From an uncultured bacterium (lineage in GTDB: Bacteria; Actinomycetota; Coriobacteriia; Coriobacteriales; Coriobacteriaceae), in the NCBI GenBank assembly GCA_905215505.1, contig CAJMPU010000007.1:48812-112811 (forward strand): a DNA stretch of 64,000 bases, given 5' to 3'. Numbering within the stretch: position 1 is the first letter of the stretch; every line of letters begins with the position of its first letter. The position numbers and the translations under genes are program-made. Below the pieces are notes generated by a model, which worked only from the letters and a program-made list of their open reading frames with translations, was not told where the DNA came from and ran no database searches. Below, piece by piece: positions 7,421-16,197 of this stretch.

Positions 7421-8842
7421 CTACTCTATCAGGTCGTTGTGGCGCTCGATAGCGTCCGCTACCGTACCGCCCTCATCCACAATAAGCGAACGGCGCTTGG
7501 GTGAGATGATGCGCTGGGCGGGGTACACGCCGCGGTGTCCGCCGGTTAGGTAGCTGATAAAGGCCACGATGACAAAGAACCCGGCGGCCGTTCCGTGGAA
7601 CAGATCGATGGCCATCATACAGGTGGTGATGGGCACGTTGAGGCCGGCGCAGAAGACGCCGAGCATGCCGAGGGCCGCCAGAAAACTGGGGTCAAGCCCG
7701 GTAAGGCAACCGATCCAGCCACCGAGTGCCGCACCGATGCCAAACAGGGGCGTGACCTCGCCGCCTTGGAAGCCCGCGCCCAGGGTAAGCGCTGTGACGA
7801 CCAACTTGATGGCTGCGTCCGCCAGGGTGGTGTTGCCTGCAAATCCGGCGCCGGAAAGCCACGTGGAAAGGCCGGCGTAGTTCCAGGCGTCGAGGAGGGC
7901 ATAGGCGGCCAAAACCACGAGTGCGCCCATGAGTGCGCGGACGAGGTAATTGGTGATAAAGCGACTGTACAGGCTTTTGACGGTTCGAACCGACCAGGCA
8001 AAGAGGCGTGCCGTCAGGCCGAAGATAATGGCGCTGATAACAACGATGACAACCGTCCGTGGTGTCATGTTGGGAACGCTGGCGATGACATTCGCCTCGT
8101 ACTCGGTTCCCAAGGCAAGCGACGTAAAGTAGCCGGTAAACGAGGCGACCAGGCAGTAGATGCCCGCGGTGTAGTCGATCTTGCCGATAAAGCACATCTC
8201 CATGCCAAAGAAAGCTCCAGCAAGGGGCGAACCGAATACGGCGCCAAAGGCCGACGAGATGCCGGCGAGCATGAGGTCGTGGTGGTCATGCTTTTTGAGG
8301 TGGGCGAGGCTCGAGATGTTGCTGGCGATGGTGCCGCCAATCTGCACCGCGGCTCCCTCGCGACCGGCCGATCCACCCGTTAGGTGCGTGAGCGTGGAGC
8401 AGACGAAGGTGAGGACGGCCATGCGCATATGGATGAGGCGTGTGCCCAGAGCGGAGTCGATGACCAGGTTGTTGCCTCGTTTGGCGGCAAGGCCGTGGTT
8501 TTTGTACACCCATGCGGTGGCAATGCCCACAACGGGAAGCAATGCGTAGACCCACGCGTGGTGCTCGCGATAGTCGGTCGCGATATTCAGCGAGGCCAAA
8601 AACGCCCAAGCGGCAACGCCCATGGCGAGCGAGACGATGACGACGAGCGCGAGCAACTTGGCGCTCGCGAGTAGGTTGCGGGCGTTGCGGCGCGTGTCGG
8701 CAGCCAAGAGATGCTCGGAGCGGGTGAGCTGTTGCCTGCCTGCCATGATGACGTCATTAAGGGAGAAAAAGCCGCCGTCGTCGAGCGGCTGGGAATGATC
8801 CTGCGCCTCGTTTGCGCTTTCGGGTTTGTCGGTAAAAGCCAT
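7421..8842 (-). CDS. CLC-family anion channel/antiporter, possibly fluoride-type
   Basis: A CLC chloride-channel superfamily membrane protein (473 aa) with about ten hydrophobic helices. The gating glutamate is E162 in GGSAGREGAAVQIGG. The later GAGFQGGEVTPLFGIGAALG region matches the third selectivity segment. At the position of the usual GSGIP selectivity motif the protein reads GNNLV (123-127), so the canonical chloride-binding serine is missing. That resembles the fluoride/proton antiporter clade (inference). AGAGGA lies just before ATG 8842. No fluoride riboswitch was recognised upstream. It is likely cotranscribed with the downstream lipid kinase. Confidence 0.85.
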   Translation of the reverse strand: MAFTDKPESANEAQDHSQPLDDGGFFSLNDVIMAGRQQLTRSEHLLAADTRRNARNLLASAKLLALVVIVSLAMGVAAWAFLASLNIATDYREHHAWVYALLPVVGIATAWVYKNHGLAAKRGNNLVIDSALGTRLIHMRMAVLTFVCSTLTHLTGGSAGREGAAVQIGGTIASNISSLAHLKKHDHHDLMLAGISSAFGAVFGSPLAGAFFGMEMCFIGKIDYTAGIYCLVASFTGYFTSLALGTEYEANVIASVPNMTPRTVVIVVISAIIFGLTARLFAWSVRTVKSLYSRFITNYLVRALMGALVVLAAYALLDAWNYAGLSTWLSGAGFAGNTTLADAAIKLVVTALTLGAGFQGGEVTPLFGIGAALGGWIGCLTGLDPSFLAALGMLGVFCAGLNVPITTCMMAIDLFHGTAAGFFVIVAFISYLTGGHRGVYPAQRIISPKRRSLIVDEGGTVADAIERHNDLIE

Positions 8843-9052
8843 ACGTTCCTCTTTTGGGTTGCAACACGAGCATTATAAAACGCGGTAAACGCGACGAGCC
8901 GGTGGGTTGGTTTCCATTCTGTTTCGCGGCTTGCAACCGACAGGTGTATTTGCGGGTACAGGCCGAGTCGCGGTCGTGCGTCGGGGGATTATACTGAGAC
9001 AAGCATAAAGAATCGGCGCTCCTGTTGTGCGCCGTGGCATTAAGAGGTGCAT

Positions 9053-10315
9053 ATGGCTGAGAAACTCATTCCGTTGGAGGACGCACAGGCGATCGTCTTG
9101 TCGCACGTGAATCGCACCGAAGTTGTCGAGATTCCCGTGTGGCAGGCCGCCGGTCTTCCCTTGGCAGAGGACGCGGTGGCCGATATCGACATTTCGCCGT
9201 TTGCCAACAGCGCTATGGACGGATATGCCGTGCGCTCGGCGGACTTGGCGCAGACATCTGGCGAGGCGCCGGTGACGCTCGACGTTATCGGACACGAGGC
9301 CGCGGGCCATGTGTTTGAGGGCACAATTGGCGCGGGCGAGACCGTCCGCATCATGACGGGCGCGCCGGTACCCGAAGGTGCCGATGCCGTGGTGAAATAC
9401 GAGATCGTCGAGGTGCTTGACGGCGACGGCAACGAGGGCTCGCACGTGAGCTTTTCGGCGCCTGCTAAAGTGGGGGAGAACGTTCGCTCTGCCGCCGAGG
9501 AGGCCCATGCCGGCGATGTTGTGATGCACGCCGGCGAGGTTGTGGCCCCGGCCGGCGCTGGCCTGCTGGCAAGCGCCGGTTGCGCGAGCGTGAAGGTCCA
9601 TGCCGCTCCGCGCGTGGGCATTATCTCGCTGGGCACGGAGCTGGTCGCGCCGGGTGAGCTGCCGGCACGCGGGCAGATTCGCGACTCCAACTCGTCGGCG
9701 TTGATGGCCGAGGCACTCGATGCCGGCGCCGACCCGGTGTTCTATGGCATTGCGCCCGATGATGAGCAGGCGATTGCCGAGCTGGTGCATCGCGCCGTGC
9801 AGGAGTGCGATTTTGTCATTACGAGCGGCGGTGCCTCGGCGGGCGATTACGACTACGTGACGGCGCTGGTCAAGCGCGAGGGCGAGGTGCTCTTCGACCG
9901 CATTTCGATGCGTCCCGGCAAAGCCATCACGTTTGGCCTGCTTGGGGGCAAGCCGTATTTGGGGCTTTCGGGCAATCCCGCGGCGGCGTATGTGGGCTTT
10001 GAGATGCTCGCCCGCCCCGCGATCCGCAAGATGCGCGGCTTTGCCGAGGGTGCGCGTCCCGTGCAGCAGGCGATATTGACGCACGGCGTAAAGAAGCGCC
10101 AGGACCGACGCTTCTTCGATCGCGCCACGGTTTTGCGCGACCCCGAGACCGGTGAGCTGTTGGTGACCGAGGCCAAGACGCAGAATTCGGCGCTGCTCGG
10201 CACGATGCAGCGGGCCAACTGTCTACTGCGTATTGACGAAGGACCGTGCGAGCTCAAGGCGGGAGATGTCGTGGACGTTGTTCGCGTCGACCTGCCCGAG
10301 GGCGCCGTGTTGTAG
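9053..10315 (+). CDS. moeA: Molybdopterin molybdenumtransferase MoeA
   Basis: MoeA (420 aa) inserts molybdate into adenylylated molybdopterin, the last step of Mo cofactor synthesis. It has the N-terminal MoeA domains with SPFANSAMDGYAVR (about 49-62) and RIMTGAPVPEGADAVV (about 98-113). The central MoCF domain follows with SLGTELV, RDSNS and SGGASAGDYDYV. GLSGNPAAAYVGFE and a C-terminal beta domain end the protein. ATG 9053 is preferred over GTG 9047 because AAGAGG lies just upstream. mogA follows after 10 bases, and the molybdate transporter is the next operon, giving a coherent molybdenum block. Confidence 0.95.
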   Translation: MAEKLIPLEDAQAIVLSHVNRTEVVEIPVWQAAGLPLAEDAVADIDISPFANSAMDGYAVRSADLAQTSGEAPVTLDVIGHEAAGHVFEGTIGAGETVRIMTGAPVPEGADAVVKYEIVEVLDGDGNEGSHVSFSAPAKVGENVRSAAEEAHAGDVVMHAGEVVAPAGAGLLASAGCASVKVHAAPRVGIISLGTELVAPGELPARGQIRDSNSSALMAEALDAGADPVFYGIAPDDEQAIAELVHRAVQECDFVITSGGASAGDYDYVTALVKREGEVLFDRISMRPGKAITFGLLGGKPYLGLSGNPAAAYVGFEMLARPAIRKMRGFAEGARPVQQAILTHGVKKRQDRRFFDRATVLRDPETGELLVTEAKTQNSALLGTMQRANCLLRIDEGPCELKAGDVVDVVRVDLPEGAVL

Positions 10316-10325
10316 GAGGAATGCT

Positions 10326-10805
10326 ATGGAGTTGAAGATTTCGATTGTGACGTGCTCGGATACGCGCGATCTTGCCCAGGACGAGGCCGGAGCCGCACTC
10401 GAGGAACTTATCGAGGCACAGGGCTGGACGGTCGCCTCACATGTGGTCGTGCGCGATGACGTCAGCGAGATTGGTGATGCCATTGTGGAAGCCGCCGATG
10501 AGTGCCACGCCCATGTCGTGCTCACCTGCGGCGGCACGGGGCTTTCGATGCGCGATGTGACGCCCGAGGCGACGCGTGCCGTCTGCGATCGCGACGTGCC
10601 GGGTATTGCCGAGGCGATCCGTGCGTACTCGATGACCAAGACGCGCCGCGCCATGCTCTCGCGCGCTATTTGCATGCAACGAGGTCATACACTTGTCGTA
10701 AACTTTCCCGGTTCTACGAAGGCCGCCCGCGAAAGCTGGGAGGCCATAGCGGACCAGCTGGAGCATGCGGCTCAGATGACAGCGGGCGGCGGACATACCA
10801 ACTAA
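10326..10805 (+). CDS. mogA: Molybdopterin adenylyltransferase MogA/MoaB
   Basis: A single MoCF-domain protein (159 aa) that adenylylates molybdopterin before metal insertion by MoeA. The glycine-rich TCGGTGLSMRDVTPE at 67-81 is the family signature; VNFPGSTKAARE near the C-terminus completes it. AGGAGG six bases before ATG 10326 sets the start and places it 10 bases after moeA, so the two are cotranscribed. MogA and MoaB cannot be separated cleanly by eye; the pairing with moeA supports MogA function. Confidence 0.92.
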   Translation: MELKISIVTCSDTRDLAQDEAGAALEELIEAQGWTVASHVVVRDDVSEIGDAIVEAADECHAHVVLTCGGTGLSMRDVTPEATRAVCDRDVPGIAEAIRAYSMTKTRRAMLSRAICMQRGHTLVVNFPGSTKAARESWEAIADQLEHAAQMTAGGGHTN

Positions 10806-10818
10806 GCGGTTTACCTGC

Positions 10819-10852
10819 GGCGGAGCGACCTGAACGGCTGCTCCGCCTTTTA
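10819..10852 (+). terminator. Terminator of the moeA-mogA operon
   Basis: GGCGGAGC (10819-10826) pairs with GCTCCGCC (10840-10847) and is followed by TTTTAT, 14 bases after the mogA stop. Confidence 0.85.
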
Positions 10853-10897
10853 TTTGCACCCAAGGGGACGGCATTCTGTAGGCACGCTTGAAACTAT

Positions 10898-10949
10898 ATT
10901 CTCAGACGAGAATAATTTCTCATAATCATTATTCGCATCGAAGTATAAT
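10898..10949 (+). promoter_or_regulatory. Promoter and nested palindromes upstream of modA
   Basis: A consensus TATAAT lies at 10944-10949, 61 bases before the modA ATG. Just upstream are two palindromes: ATTCTC-AGAC-GAGAAT (10898-10913) and GAATAAT (10910-10916) with ATTATTC (10928-10934). Their position over the -35 region suits repressor binding, as expected for a molybdate-controlled operon. The sequence does not obviously match the E. coli ModE box. No convincing -35 box was found. Confidence 0.5.
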
Positions 10950-11009
10950 CTAATTACAGAATAAAGCCCGCGGTGGGGTACCCGGGCACAAGATACGAAA
11001 GGGTTGAAC

Positions 11010-11882
11010 ATGTTCGATATGGTTTCTCGCCGCGGATTCGTCTCACTCTCCGCTGTCGCCGCTGCCGGCCTTGGCCTTGCCGGCTGCTCCGGAAACAAGG
11101 AGCCTGAGTCGACCGGTTCCGATGCCGGCTCCGCCAAGATTTCGTCCAAGAAGGCTGTCGAGCTGCAGGTCTTTGCTGCCAACTCGCTCGAGAAGGCTCT
11201 GCCCGAGGTTCAGAAGCTCTACACCGACCAGACTGGCACCGCCTTTTCCGACACGCAGTTTAAGGCTTCTGGCGACCTCGTTGAGCAGATGCGTGCTGGC
11301 GCCACGGTCGACGTGCTCATCACCGCCTCCAAGGGCACCATGGACGACGCCGAGGCCGCCGAGCTCGTCGATGCCGGCACACGTGAGGATATGTTCGTCA
11401 ACGACCTTGTGATCATTCGTGCTGAGGGTTCCGACACCAAGATTGAGGCCATCGCCGACGTCGCGAATCTGGACGGCAAGATCGCCATCGGCGACGCCAA
11501 GACCGTCCCCGCCGGCAAGTACGCCAACCAGGCCTTAGCTTCTGTGGGTCTCTACACCGGCACCGAGGGCGACGACGGCGAGTATGCACCCGAGCTTGCC
11601 GACAAGGTGGCCCTGGCCGACAAGGTCGGCACCGCTGCGTCTTACGTCTCTACGGGCGACTGCGTGGCCGGTTTTGTTTACAGCTCCGATATCTTCCGCT
11701 ATGGCGGCATCGAGGAGGCCTTCGTGTGCCCCGAGGATTCGCACAAGCCCATCGTGTACCCGGGCGCCGTTGCCGAGAGCTCCGAGCACGCCGACGAGGC
11801 CAAGGCGTTTATCGACTTCTGTCTGACCAACAAGAAGGCTCAGAAGATTTGGGCTAAGTACGGCTTTGAGCTTTCCGAGTAG
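11010..11882 (+). CDS. modA: Molybdate ABC transporter substrate-binding lipoprotein
   Basis: The extracytoplasmic molybdate-binding protein (290 aa). The N-terminus has a twin-arginine-like SRRGFVSLS followed by a hydrophobic stretch and the lipobox LAGC with lipid-modified C26, so it is a membrane-anchored lipoprotein, possibly Tat-exported. The mature part follows the ModA layout: VFAANSLEKALPEV, FKASGDLVEQMRAGATVDVLI, a GDAKTVPAGKYANQAL segment and a C-terminal LTNKKAQKIWAKYGF. AAAGGG before ATG 11010 fixes the start; TTG 11004 is a weaker alternative. First gene of modABC. Confidence 0.92.
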   Translation: MFDMVSRRGFVSLSAVAAAGLGLAGCSGNKEPESTGSDAGSAKISSKKAVELQVFAANSLEKALPEVQKLYTDQTGTAFSDTQFKASGDLVEQMRAGATVDVLITASKGTMDDAEAAELVDAGTREDMFVNDLVIIRAEGSDTKIEAIADVANLDGKIAIGDAKTVPAGKYANQALASVGLYTGTEGDDGEYAPELADKVALADKVGTAASYVSTGDCVAGFVYSSDIFRYGGIEEAFVCPEDSHKPIVYPGAVAESSEHADEAKAFIDFCLTNKKAQKIWAKYGFELSE

Positions 11883-11950
11883 TGCGGCTTGGCGCGATAA
11901 TTCCATCGTTTTGTGTTTCACTCCGTCCTTGTATTCGCTTGGAGCTTTTC

Positions 11951-13393
11951 GTGCTTAATAGATTCCGCATGCTTGTCGCCTGTGCTTTGACCTTCGCGCT
12001 TTGCTGGGTGCCGGGATTTGCGTTTGCTGGGGTCGCTGAGGACGGGGCCCAGGTTGCTGCGACCGCTCATGGGCTTTCCTATGGGATCGAGGGTTTTGAG
12101 CGGTTGGCCAAGGGGACCGCTCGTGCCATGGAGGGCCAGCCTGAGGGCTACCGGTTTCCCGTTGACGAGGACGTGGACCTTGTGGTGGCGCCTGCTGCCG
12201 ATCGCGTTGTGGTGTGGATATCGCCCAGGGCGGTCGAGAAGTATGAATTGGATCCGCAGGATAACGAGTGCGTATCGGGTCTCAAGGCCCTCGTCTGTGA
12301 GCTCGACAGCGCAAACTGCATGGGAGGTGCGCAGCTTGGGGACGTGGATCTTCCTTGGTATGTCACGGCGGAAACAACGTTTAATGCCGGCGGGTATACC
12401 TATGGCTTTGATGTGCGTGGTGCGGATGGGGACCGCTATGTGGTGATTGCATCGGCCTCGGGTGATGCCAAGGGCGGCGCGCGTTGGCTTGATAGCGCTC
12501 AAATGGTAGAAGCATCGTCTGTCGTGTTGCGGGATGAGCAGGGTCCCTTGACCTCTCTGGCCTCCTTTTTGGGCGACATCGACTATCGCCCGCTTTGGGT
12601 GTCCATAAAAACGAGCGGCCTTGCCCTGCTGATTTCCTTTGCGCTGGGCCTGTTCGCCGCGTGGAAGACTATGGGTACCTCGAGTCGCATCAAGGGCCTG
12701 CTCGACTCGGTCTTTACGATTCCTATGGTGCTGCCGCCCACGGTCTGCGGCTTTCTGCTCCTCATGCTATTTGGCCGCTCGACCGGGGTGGGCCAGTGGC
12801 TCATCGCGCACGGCATCTCGATTGTCTTTACGTGGCCGGCGGCGGTCATTTCGGCCGTCGTTGTGTCGTTTCCGCTGGTCTACCGCACGGCACTCGGAGC
12901 CTTCGAGAGCCTCGACACGCAGATGCTCGATGCCGCGCGAACCCTGGGATGGTCTGAGCATCGCATCTTTACCAAGCTTATGATGCCGCTTGGCTGGCCC
13001 TCGATTGCCGCCGGCGCGGTGCTTGCCTTCGCGCGTGCCATGGGCGAGTTTGGCTGCACCCTGTTCTTTGCGGGCAACTACGCCGGCATTACCCAGACCA
13101 TCCCTATCGCCATCTACTTTGAGTGGATGGGCGGCAACACCTCGGTGGCCCTCTTTTGGGTCGTCGTCGTGATCGTGTTTAGTTTCCTGGTCATTTTGTT
13201 CATCAATATGTACACGGCGCATTCGCAAAAGTACCGCGAGCGCGGCCTGTCCCACGCGGAGCGCAAGCAGGCCAAGCAGCTGGGTAGCCAGATCGATTCG
13301 CTCGACCCAGTGGGCGGCGATGCGCTGCGTATCGATCGCGAGGCGCTGGCCGAGCTCATGCGCGATGACGCAGCACCGCAGGGAGGTCGATAA
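11951..13393 (+). CDS. modB: Molybdate ABC transporter permease with large N-terminal extracytoplasmic domain
   Basis: The permease is 480 aa, about twice the usual ModB length. GTG 11951, with GGAG six bases upstream, begins a clear signal-peptide-like helix (LVACALTFALCWVPGFAFAG). Residues about 28-210 are hydrophilic and unrelated to known ModB sequence by eye. The typical permease follows, about five helices, with an EAA loop around DAARTLGWSEHRIFTKLMMP that contacts ModC, and FARAMGEFGCTLFFAGN. The C-terminus has a 45-residue charged tail. It lies between modA (69 bases) and modC (3 bases). The extra domain may take part in substrate capture or sensing; that is inference. Confidence 0.88.
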   Translation: MLNRFRMLVACALTFALCWVPGFAFAGVAEDGAQVAATAHGLSYGIEGFERLAKGTARAMEGQPEGYRFPVDEDVDLVVAPAADRVVVWISPRAVEKYELDPQDNECVSGLKALVCELDSANCMGGAQLGDVDLPWYVTAETTFNAGGYTYGFDVRGADGDRYVVIASASGDAKGGARWLDSAQMVEASSVVLRDEQGPLTSLASFLGDIDYRPLWVSIKTSGLALLISFALGLFAAWKTMGTSSRIKGLLDSVFTIPMVLPPTVCGFLLLMLFGRSTGVGQWLIAHGISIVFTWPAAVISAVVVSFPLVYRTALGAFESLDTQMLDAARTLGWSEHRIFTKLMMPLGWPSIAAGAVLAFARAMGEFGCTLFFAGNYAGITQTIPIAIYFEWMGGNTSVALFWVVVVIVFSFLVILFINMYTAHSQKYRERGLSHAERKQAKQLGSQIDSLDPVGGDALRIDREALAELMRDDAAPQGGR

Positions 13394-13396
13394 GCC

Positions 13397-14467
13397 ATGT
13401 CGCTCGTTCTGGATATCAAAAAGCGCTATCCGGGCTTTACCCTCGACATTCAGCTCGATGCCGGCGAGGAGCGTGTGGCGCTGCTGGGCGCCTCGGGTTG
13501 CGGCAAGAGCTGCACGTTGCGCTGCATTGCCGGCGTGGAGACACCCGACGAGGGCGAGATCGTCGTCAACGGCGTGACCTTTTTTGACTCGGCGGCGGGT
13601 ATCAACCTGTCGCCCCAGGAGCGAAAATGCGCCCTGCTGTTCCAGAACTATCAGCTGTTTCCCAACATGACGGTGGCCGATAACGTATGCGCCGGTGTTA
13701 AGGATGCGGGTGACGCCGCCGCGCGCAAAAAGCTCGCCGAGCGCTATCTGGGCATTTTCGGTCTGGCCGATTTTGCCGACCGCTACCCCGCGCGCCTCTC
13801 GGGCGGTCAGCAGCAACGCGTGGCGCTTGCGCGCATGGTGGCGGCGCATCCGGGCATTTTTATGTTCGACGAGCCCATGAGCGCGCTCGATTCCTATCTT
13901 AAGAGCGCGCTCGAACAGAACATGCTCGACCTGTTCGATGTGTGCAACCGTACCGTGCTCTACGTGAGCCACGACATCGACGAAGCGTGCCGTCTGTGCG
14001 AGCGCATTTGTGTGATGCACGACGGGCATATGGAGGAGATCGGCTCCGTCGAGGACGTGGTCCGCCGGCCGCAAACCTTGGCTGCGCTGCGCCTGACGGG
14101 CTGCAAGAATACGAGCCGCGCGCGCAAGATCGGCGACGAAGAAGTTGAGGCCCTCGACTGGGGCATGACCTTCAACGTGGGCCGTGAGGTTCCCGATAAC
14201 GTGGCGTACCTGGGTATTCGTGCGAGCTACTTCCATGTGGACAACCGTGCTGAGCGGGGTCGCAACAGCTACGACCTGCATGTGGCCCGCGTGAGCGATT
14301 CACGTTTTGAGCGCCTGGTGCTGCTGGACGTGCCGCGCGCCGACGCGCCGACGCGCCTGCAGTGGAAGGTCAACAAAGTGCGCATGCCTGTCGACGAGCT
14401 GCCGCAAGCAGGCGAGACGCTGCGCATGCATTTTGATGCCAGCAGGATCCATTTGGTTTGTCGATAG
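13397..14467 (+). CDS. modC: Molybdate ABC transporter ATP-binding protein
   Basis: The ATPase subunit (356 aa). Walker A is GASGCGKS at 31-38, the Q-loop is in LLFQNYQLFPNMTVADNV, the ABC signature LSGGQQQR is at about 134-141, Walker B is IFMFDEP, and the H-loop histidine is in VSHDIDEA. After the ATPase domain a C-terminal region of about 120 residues resembles the regulatory domain of CUT1/ModC-type ATPases, though without an obvious MOP motif. ATG 13397 follows the modB stop by 3 bases. A terminator follows. Confidence 0.92.
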   Translation: MSLVLDIKKRYPGFTLDIQLDAGEERVALLGASGCGKSCTLRCIAGVETPDEGEIVVNGVTFFDSAAGINLSPQERKCALLFQNYQLFPNMTVADNVCAGVKDAGDAAARKKLAERYLGIFGLADFADRYPARLSGGQQQRVALARMVAAHPGIFMFDEPMSALDSYLKSALEQNMLDLFDVCNRTVLYVSHDIDEACRLCERICVMHDGHMEEIGSVEDVVRRPQTLAALRLTGCKNTSRARKIGDEEVEALDWGMTFNVGREVPDNVAYLGIRASYFHVDNRAERGRNSYDLHVARVSDSRFERLVLLDVPRADAPTRLQWKVNKVRMPVDELPQAGETLRMHFDASRIHLVCR

Positions 14468-14477
14468 CGCCGGGTAA

Positions 14478-14515
14478 TGCCGTCGGGGAATATAAGCCTC
14501 GGCGGCTTTGTTTTT
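14478..14515 (+). terminator. Terminator of the modABC operon
   Basis: GCCGTCGGGG pairs with CTCGGCGGC around a short AATATAAGC loop, followed by TTTGTTTTTG. Confidence 0.75.
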
Positions 14516-14670
14516 GCCGTTCGCCGAATGAGGAATGACAAACTCTTATCAATCAAGATAATTATTTATTAAACGACGGCACACGACGCTGTCGTACGAA
14601 TGTCAACGGTGTTCGCATGGTCGATGACCGTTGGTATAGTTGACCTCAACTTGTAAAGGAGGGTGCGCAC

Positions 14671-14739
14671 ATGCCGCAGACGACATACATTCGCCGCGTT
14701 GCCGCGCGTGCCCTATATATGGCTCGGAGCCGCATATGA
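14671..14739 (+). CDS. Possible 22-residue leader peptide before the double-cubane operon
   Basis: A short ORF with an excellent ribosome site (AAAGGAGGG, about 7 bases before ATG 14671). It reads MPQTTYIRRVAARALYMARS then RI and TGA: basic and rich in Arg and Ala. Its stop falls in the left arm of a hairpin, CGGAGCCG (14725-14732) with CGGCTCCG (14753-14760). A weak promoter (TTCGCA 14612, TATAGT 14635, 17-base spacer) precedes it. The layout of strong site, tiny ORF and overlapping hairpin looks like a translation-coupled leader that could control the reductase gene 160 bases downstream. The remaining leader (14761-14898) shows no other gene. Confidence 0.45.
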   Translation: MPQTTYIRRVAARALYMARSRI

Positions 14740-14760
14740 GCAGGTATGTTCACGGCTCCG
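14725..14760 (+). promoter_or_regulatory. Leader hairpin overlapping the small ORF stop
   Basis: CGGAGCCG and CGGCTCCG form an 8-bp stem with a 20-nt loop containing the leader stop codon. It has no T run. A ribosome terminating on the leader ORF would cover the left arm, so an attenuation-like switch is conceivable. Confidence 0.4.
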
Positions 14761-14898
14761 GGAGAGACGACGCACAACTAAATAATCGACCGCAAAGCAG
14801 GTTCCCTAAAATTCCGGGTTTGAGCACGGTCGGGCAATCGCCGCCCGTCGTGCATCGATACCGCTGTTATCCGTTTTTGGTTCGAGAGGGGAACCGTT

Positions 14899-16182
14899 AT
14901 GGCTGAAGAATTTGATTTCCATCCGATGTGGGAGAGCCTCGGCATGAATCTTGCCGACCACGACATGCTGCTGGGCGCCGTGGGCCAGATGTACGGCGAT
15001 ATGTTCCTGACGCAGAACAATCGCCCCAAGTCCACGTCCTACCTGGATTTTGTCGCCACCAACATCCACAGCGGTCGTATTAAGGAGATGCTCGACAAGA
15101 AGGAGGCCGGCGAGGCCACCAAGATCGTGGGCAGCTTCTGCGTCTACGTGCCCGAGGAGATTGTGCTCGCCTGCGACGGCATCCCCGTGGGTCTGTGCTC
15201 GGGTGCCGATTGGGCGACCGACAAGGTCGAGGAGCACTTGCCGCGCAACACTTGTCCGCTCATCAAGAGCTTTGCCGGCTTTAAGCTGGGCGAGGTCTGC
15301 CCCTACATTGAGTCGAGTGACTTGGTGGTAGGCGAGAACACCTGCGACGGCAAGAAGAAAGCCTACGAGTTCTTTGCCACGCAAAAGAACATGTACGTCA
15401 TGGATATTCCCAACGTACACGACGAGTCGACGCTTGTGACCTGGAAGGCCGAGGTCAAGAAGCTCGCCGCCAAGATCGAGGAAGAGTGTGGCGTCACGAT
15501 TACGCCTGAGCGTCTGAAAGCCGCCATCCACGCCGTCAATGAGAAGCGCCGTGCCCTGCAGCGCCTCGCTGCCACGCGCGCTGCCGACCCAGCGCCCATC
15601 AGCGGTCTCGACAGCCTGCTGACCGTTCAGGCCGCCTTTATGGACGACACGCCGCGTCTGACCGGGGCCATCAACGATATGGCGGCTGAGTGCGAGCAGC
15701 GTGTCGAGGCCGGCGAGGGCGTGGCGCCCAAGGGGACCAAGCGCATCCTGTACACCGGCACGCCCATGGCCGTGCCCAACTGGAAGCTGTTCAACCTCAT
15801 CGAGAAGGCCGGCGGCGTTGTGGTAGGCGAGGAGTCCTGCACGGGTTCGCGCTATTACAAGGACCTGGTCGACGAGTCCGGTGAGACGGTTGACGAGATG
15901 CTCGATGCCATCGCCGAGCGCTACTTTAAGATCAACTGCGCCGTCTTTACGCCCAACGACCAGCGTATGAAGGACATTGTCCAGATGGCCAAGGACCTGC
16001 ACGCCGACGGCATCGTCGACGTGGCCCTGCAGTTCTGCACGCTCTACGAGATGGAGTCGTTTGCCGTGGAGAAGGCCGCCGAGGAGGCAGGCATTCCATT
16101 TATGCACATCACGACCGACTACGCCGGCGAGGATGCAGGCCAACTGCAAACCAGGATTGAGGCTTTCTTGGAAACCATTTAG
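14899..16182 (+). CDS. Double-cubane-cluster anaerobic reductase (2-hydroxyacyl-CoA dehydratase D family), paralogue 1
   Basis: A 427-residue member of the 2-hydroxyacyl-CoA dehydratase/benzoyl-CoA reductase D superfamily, most like the stand-alone double-cubane [8Fe-9S] proteins. Cysteines that may bind the cluster lie in NTCPLIKSF, GEVCPYIES and GENTCDGKKKAYEF, with later ones in GEESCTGSRYY and LQFCTLYEMES. Such enzymes use ATP-energised electrons from an activator for difficult reductions; the substrate is unknown. GAGAGGGG precedes ATG 14899. A paralogue and the activator follow, so all three form one system. Confidence 0.88.
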   Translation: MAEEFDFHPMWESLGMNLADHDMLLGAVGQMYGDMFLTQNNRPKSTSYLDFVATNIHSGRIKEMLDKKEAGEATKIVGSFCVYVPEEIVLACDGIPVGLCSGADWATDKVEEHLPRNTCPLIKSFAGFKLGEVCPYIESSDLVVGENTCDGKKKAYEFFATQKNMYVMDIPNVHDESTLVTWKAEVKKLAAKIEEECGVTITPERLKAAIHAVNEKRRALQRLAATRAADPAPISGLDSLLTVQAAFMDDTPRLTGAINDMAAECEQRVEAGEGVAPKGTKRILYTGTPMAVPNWKLFNLIEKAGGVVVGEESCTGSRYYKDLVDESGETVDEMLDAIAERYFKINCAVFTPNDQRMKDIVQMAKDLHADGIVDVALQFCTLYEMESFAVEKAAEEAGIPFMHITTDYAGEDAGQLQTRIEAFLETI

Positions 16183-16197
16183 GACTATTCGTCCCGG

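Noticed and set aside
8843..9046. Fluoride riboswitch upstream of the CLC gene
   Set aside because: The conserved GGCGATGG and related segments are absent on the minus strand.
14640..14906. 88-codon frame overlapping the leader ORF
   Set aside because: It runs into the reductase start in the wrong frame and has no ribosome site at its own start; the 22-codon ORF fits the strong site.
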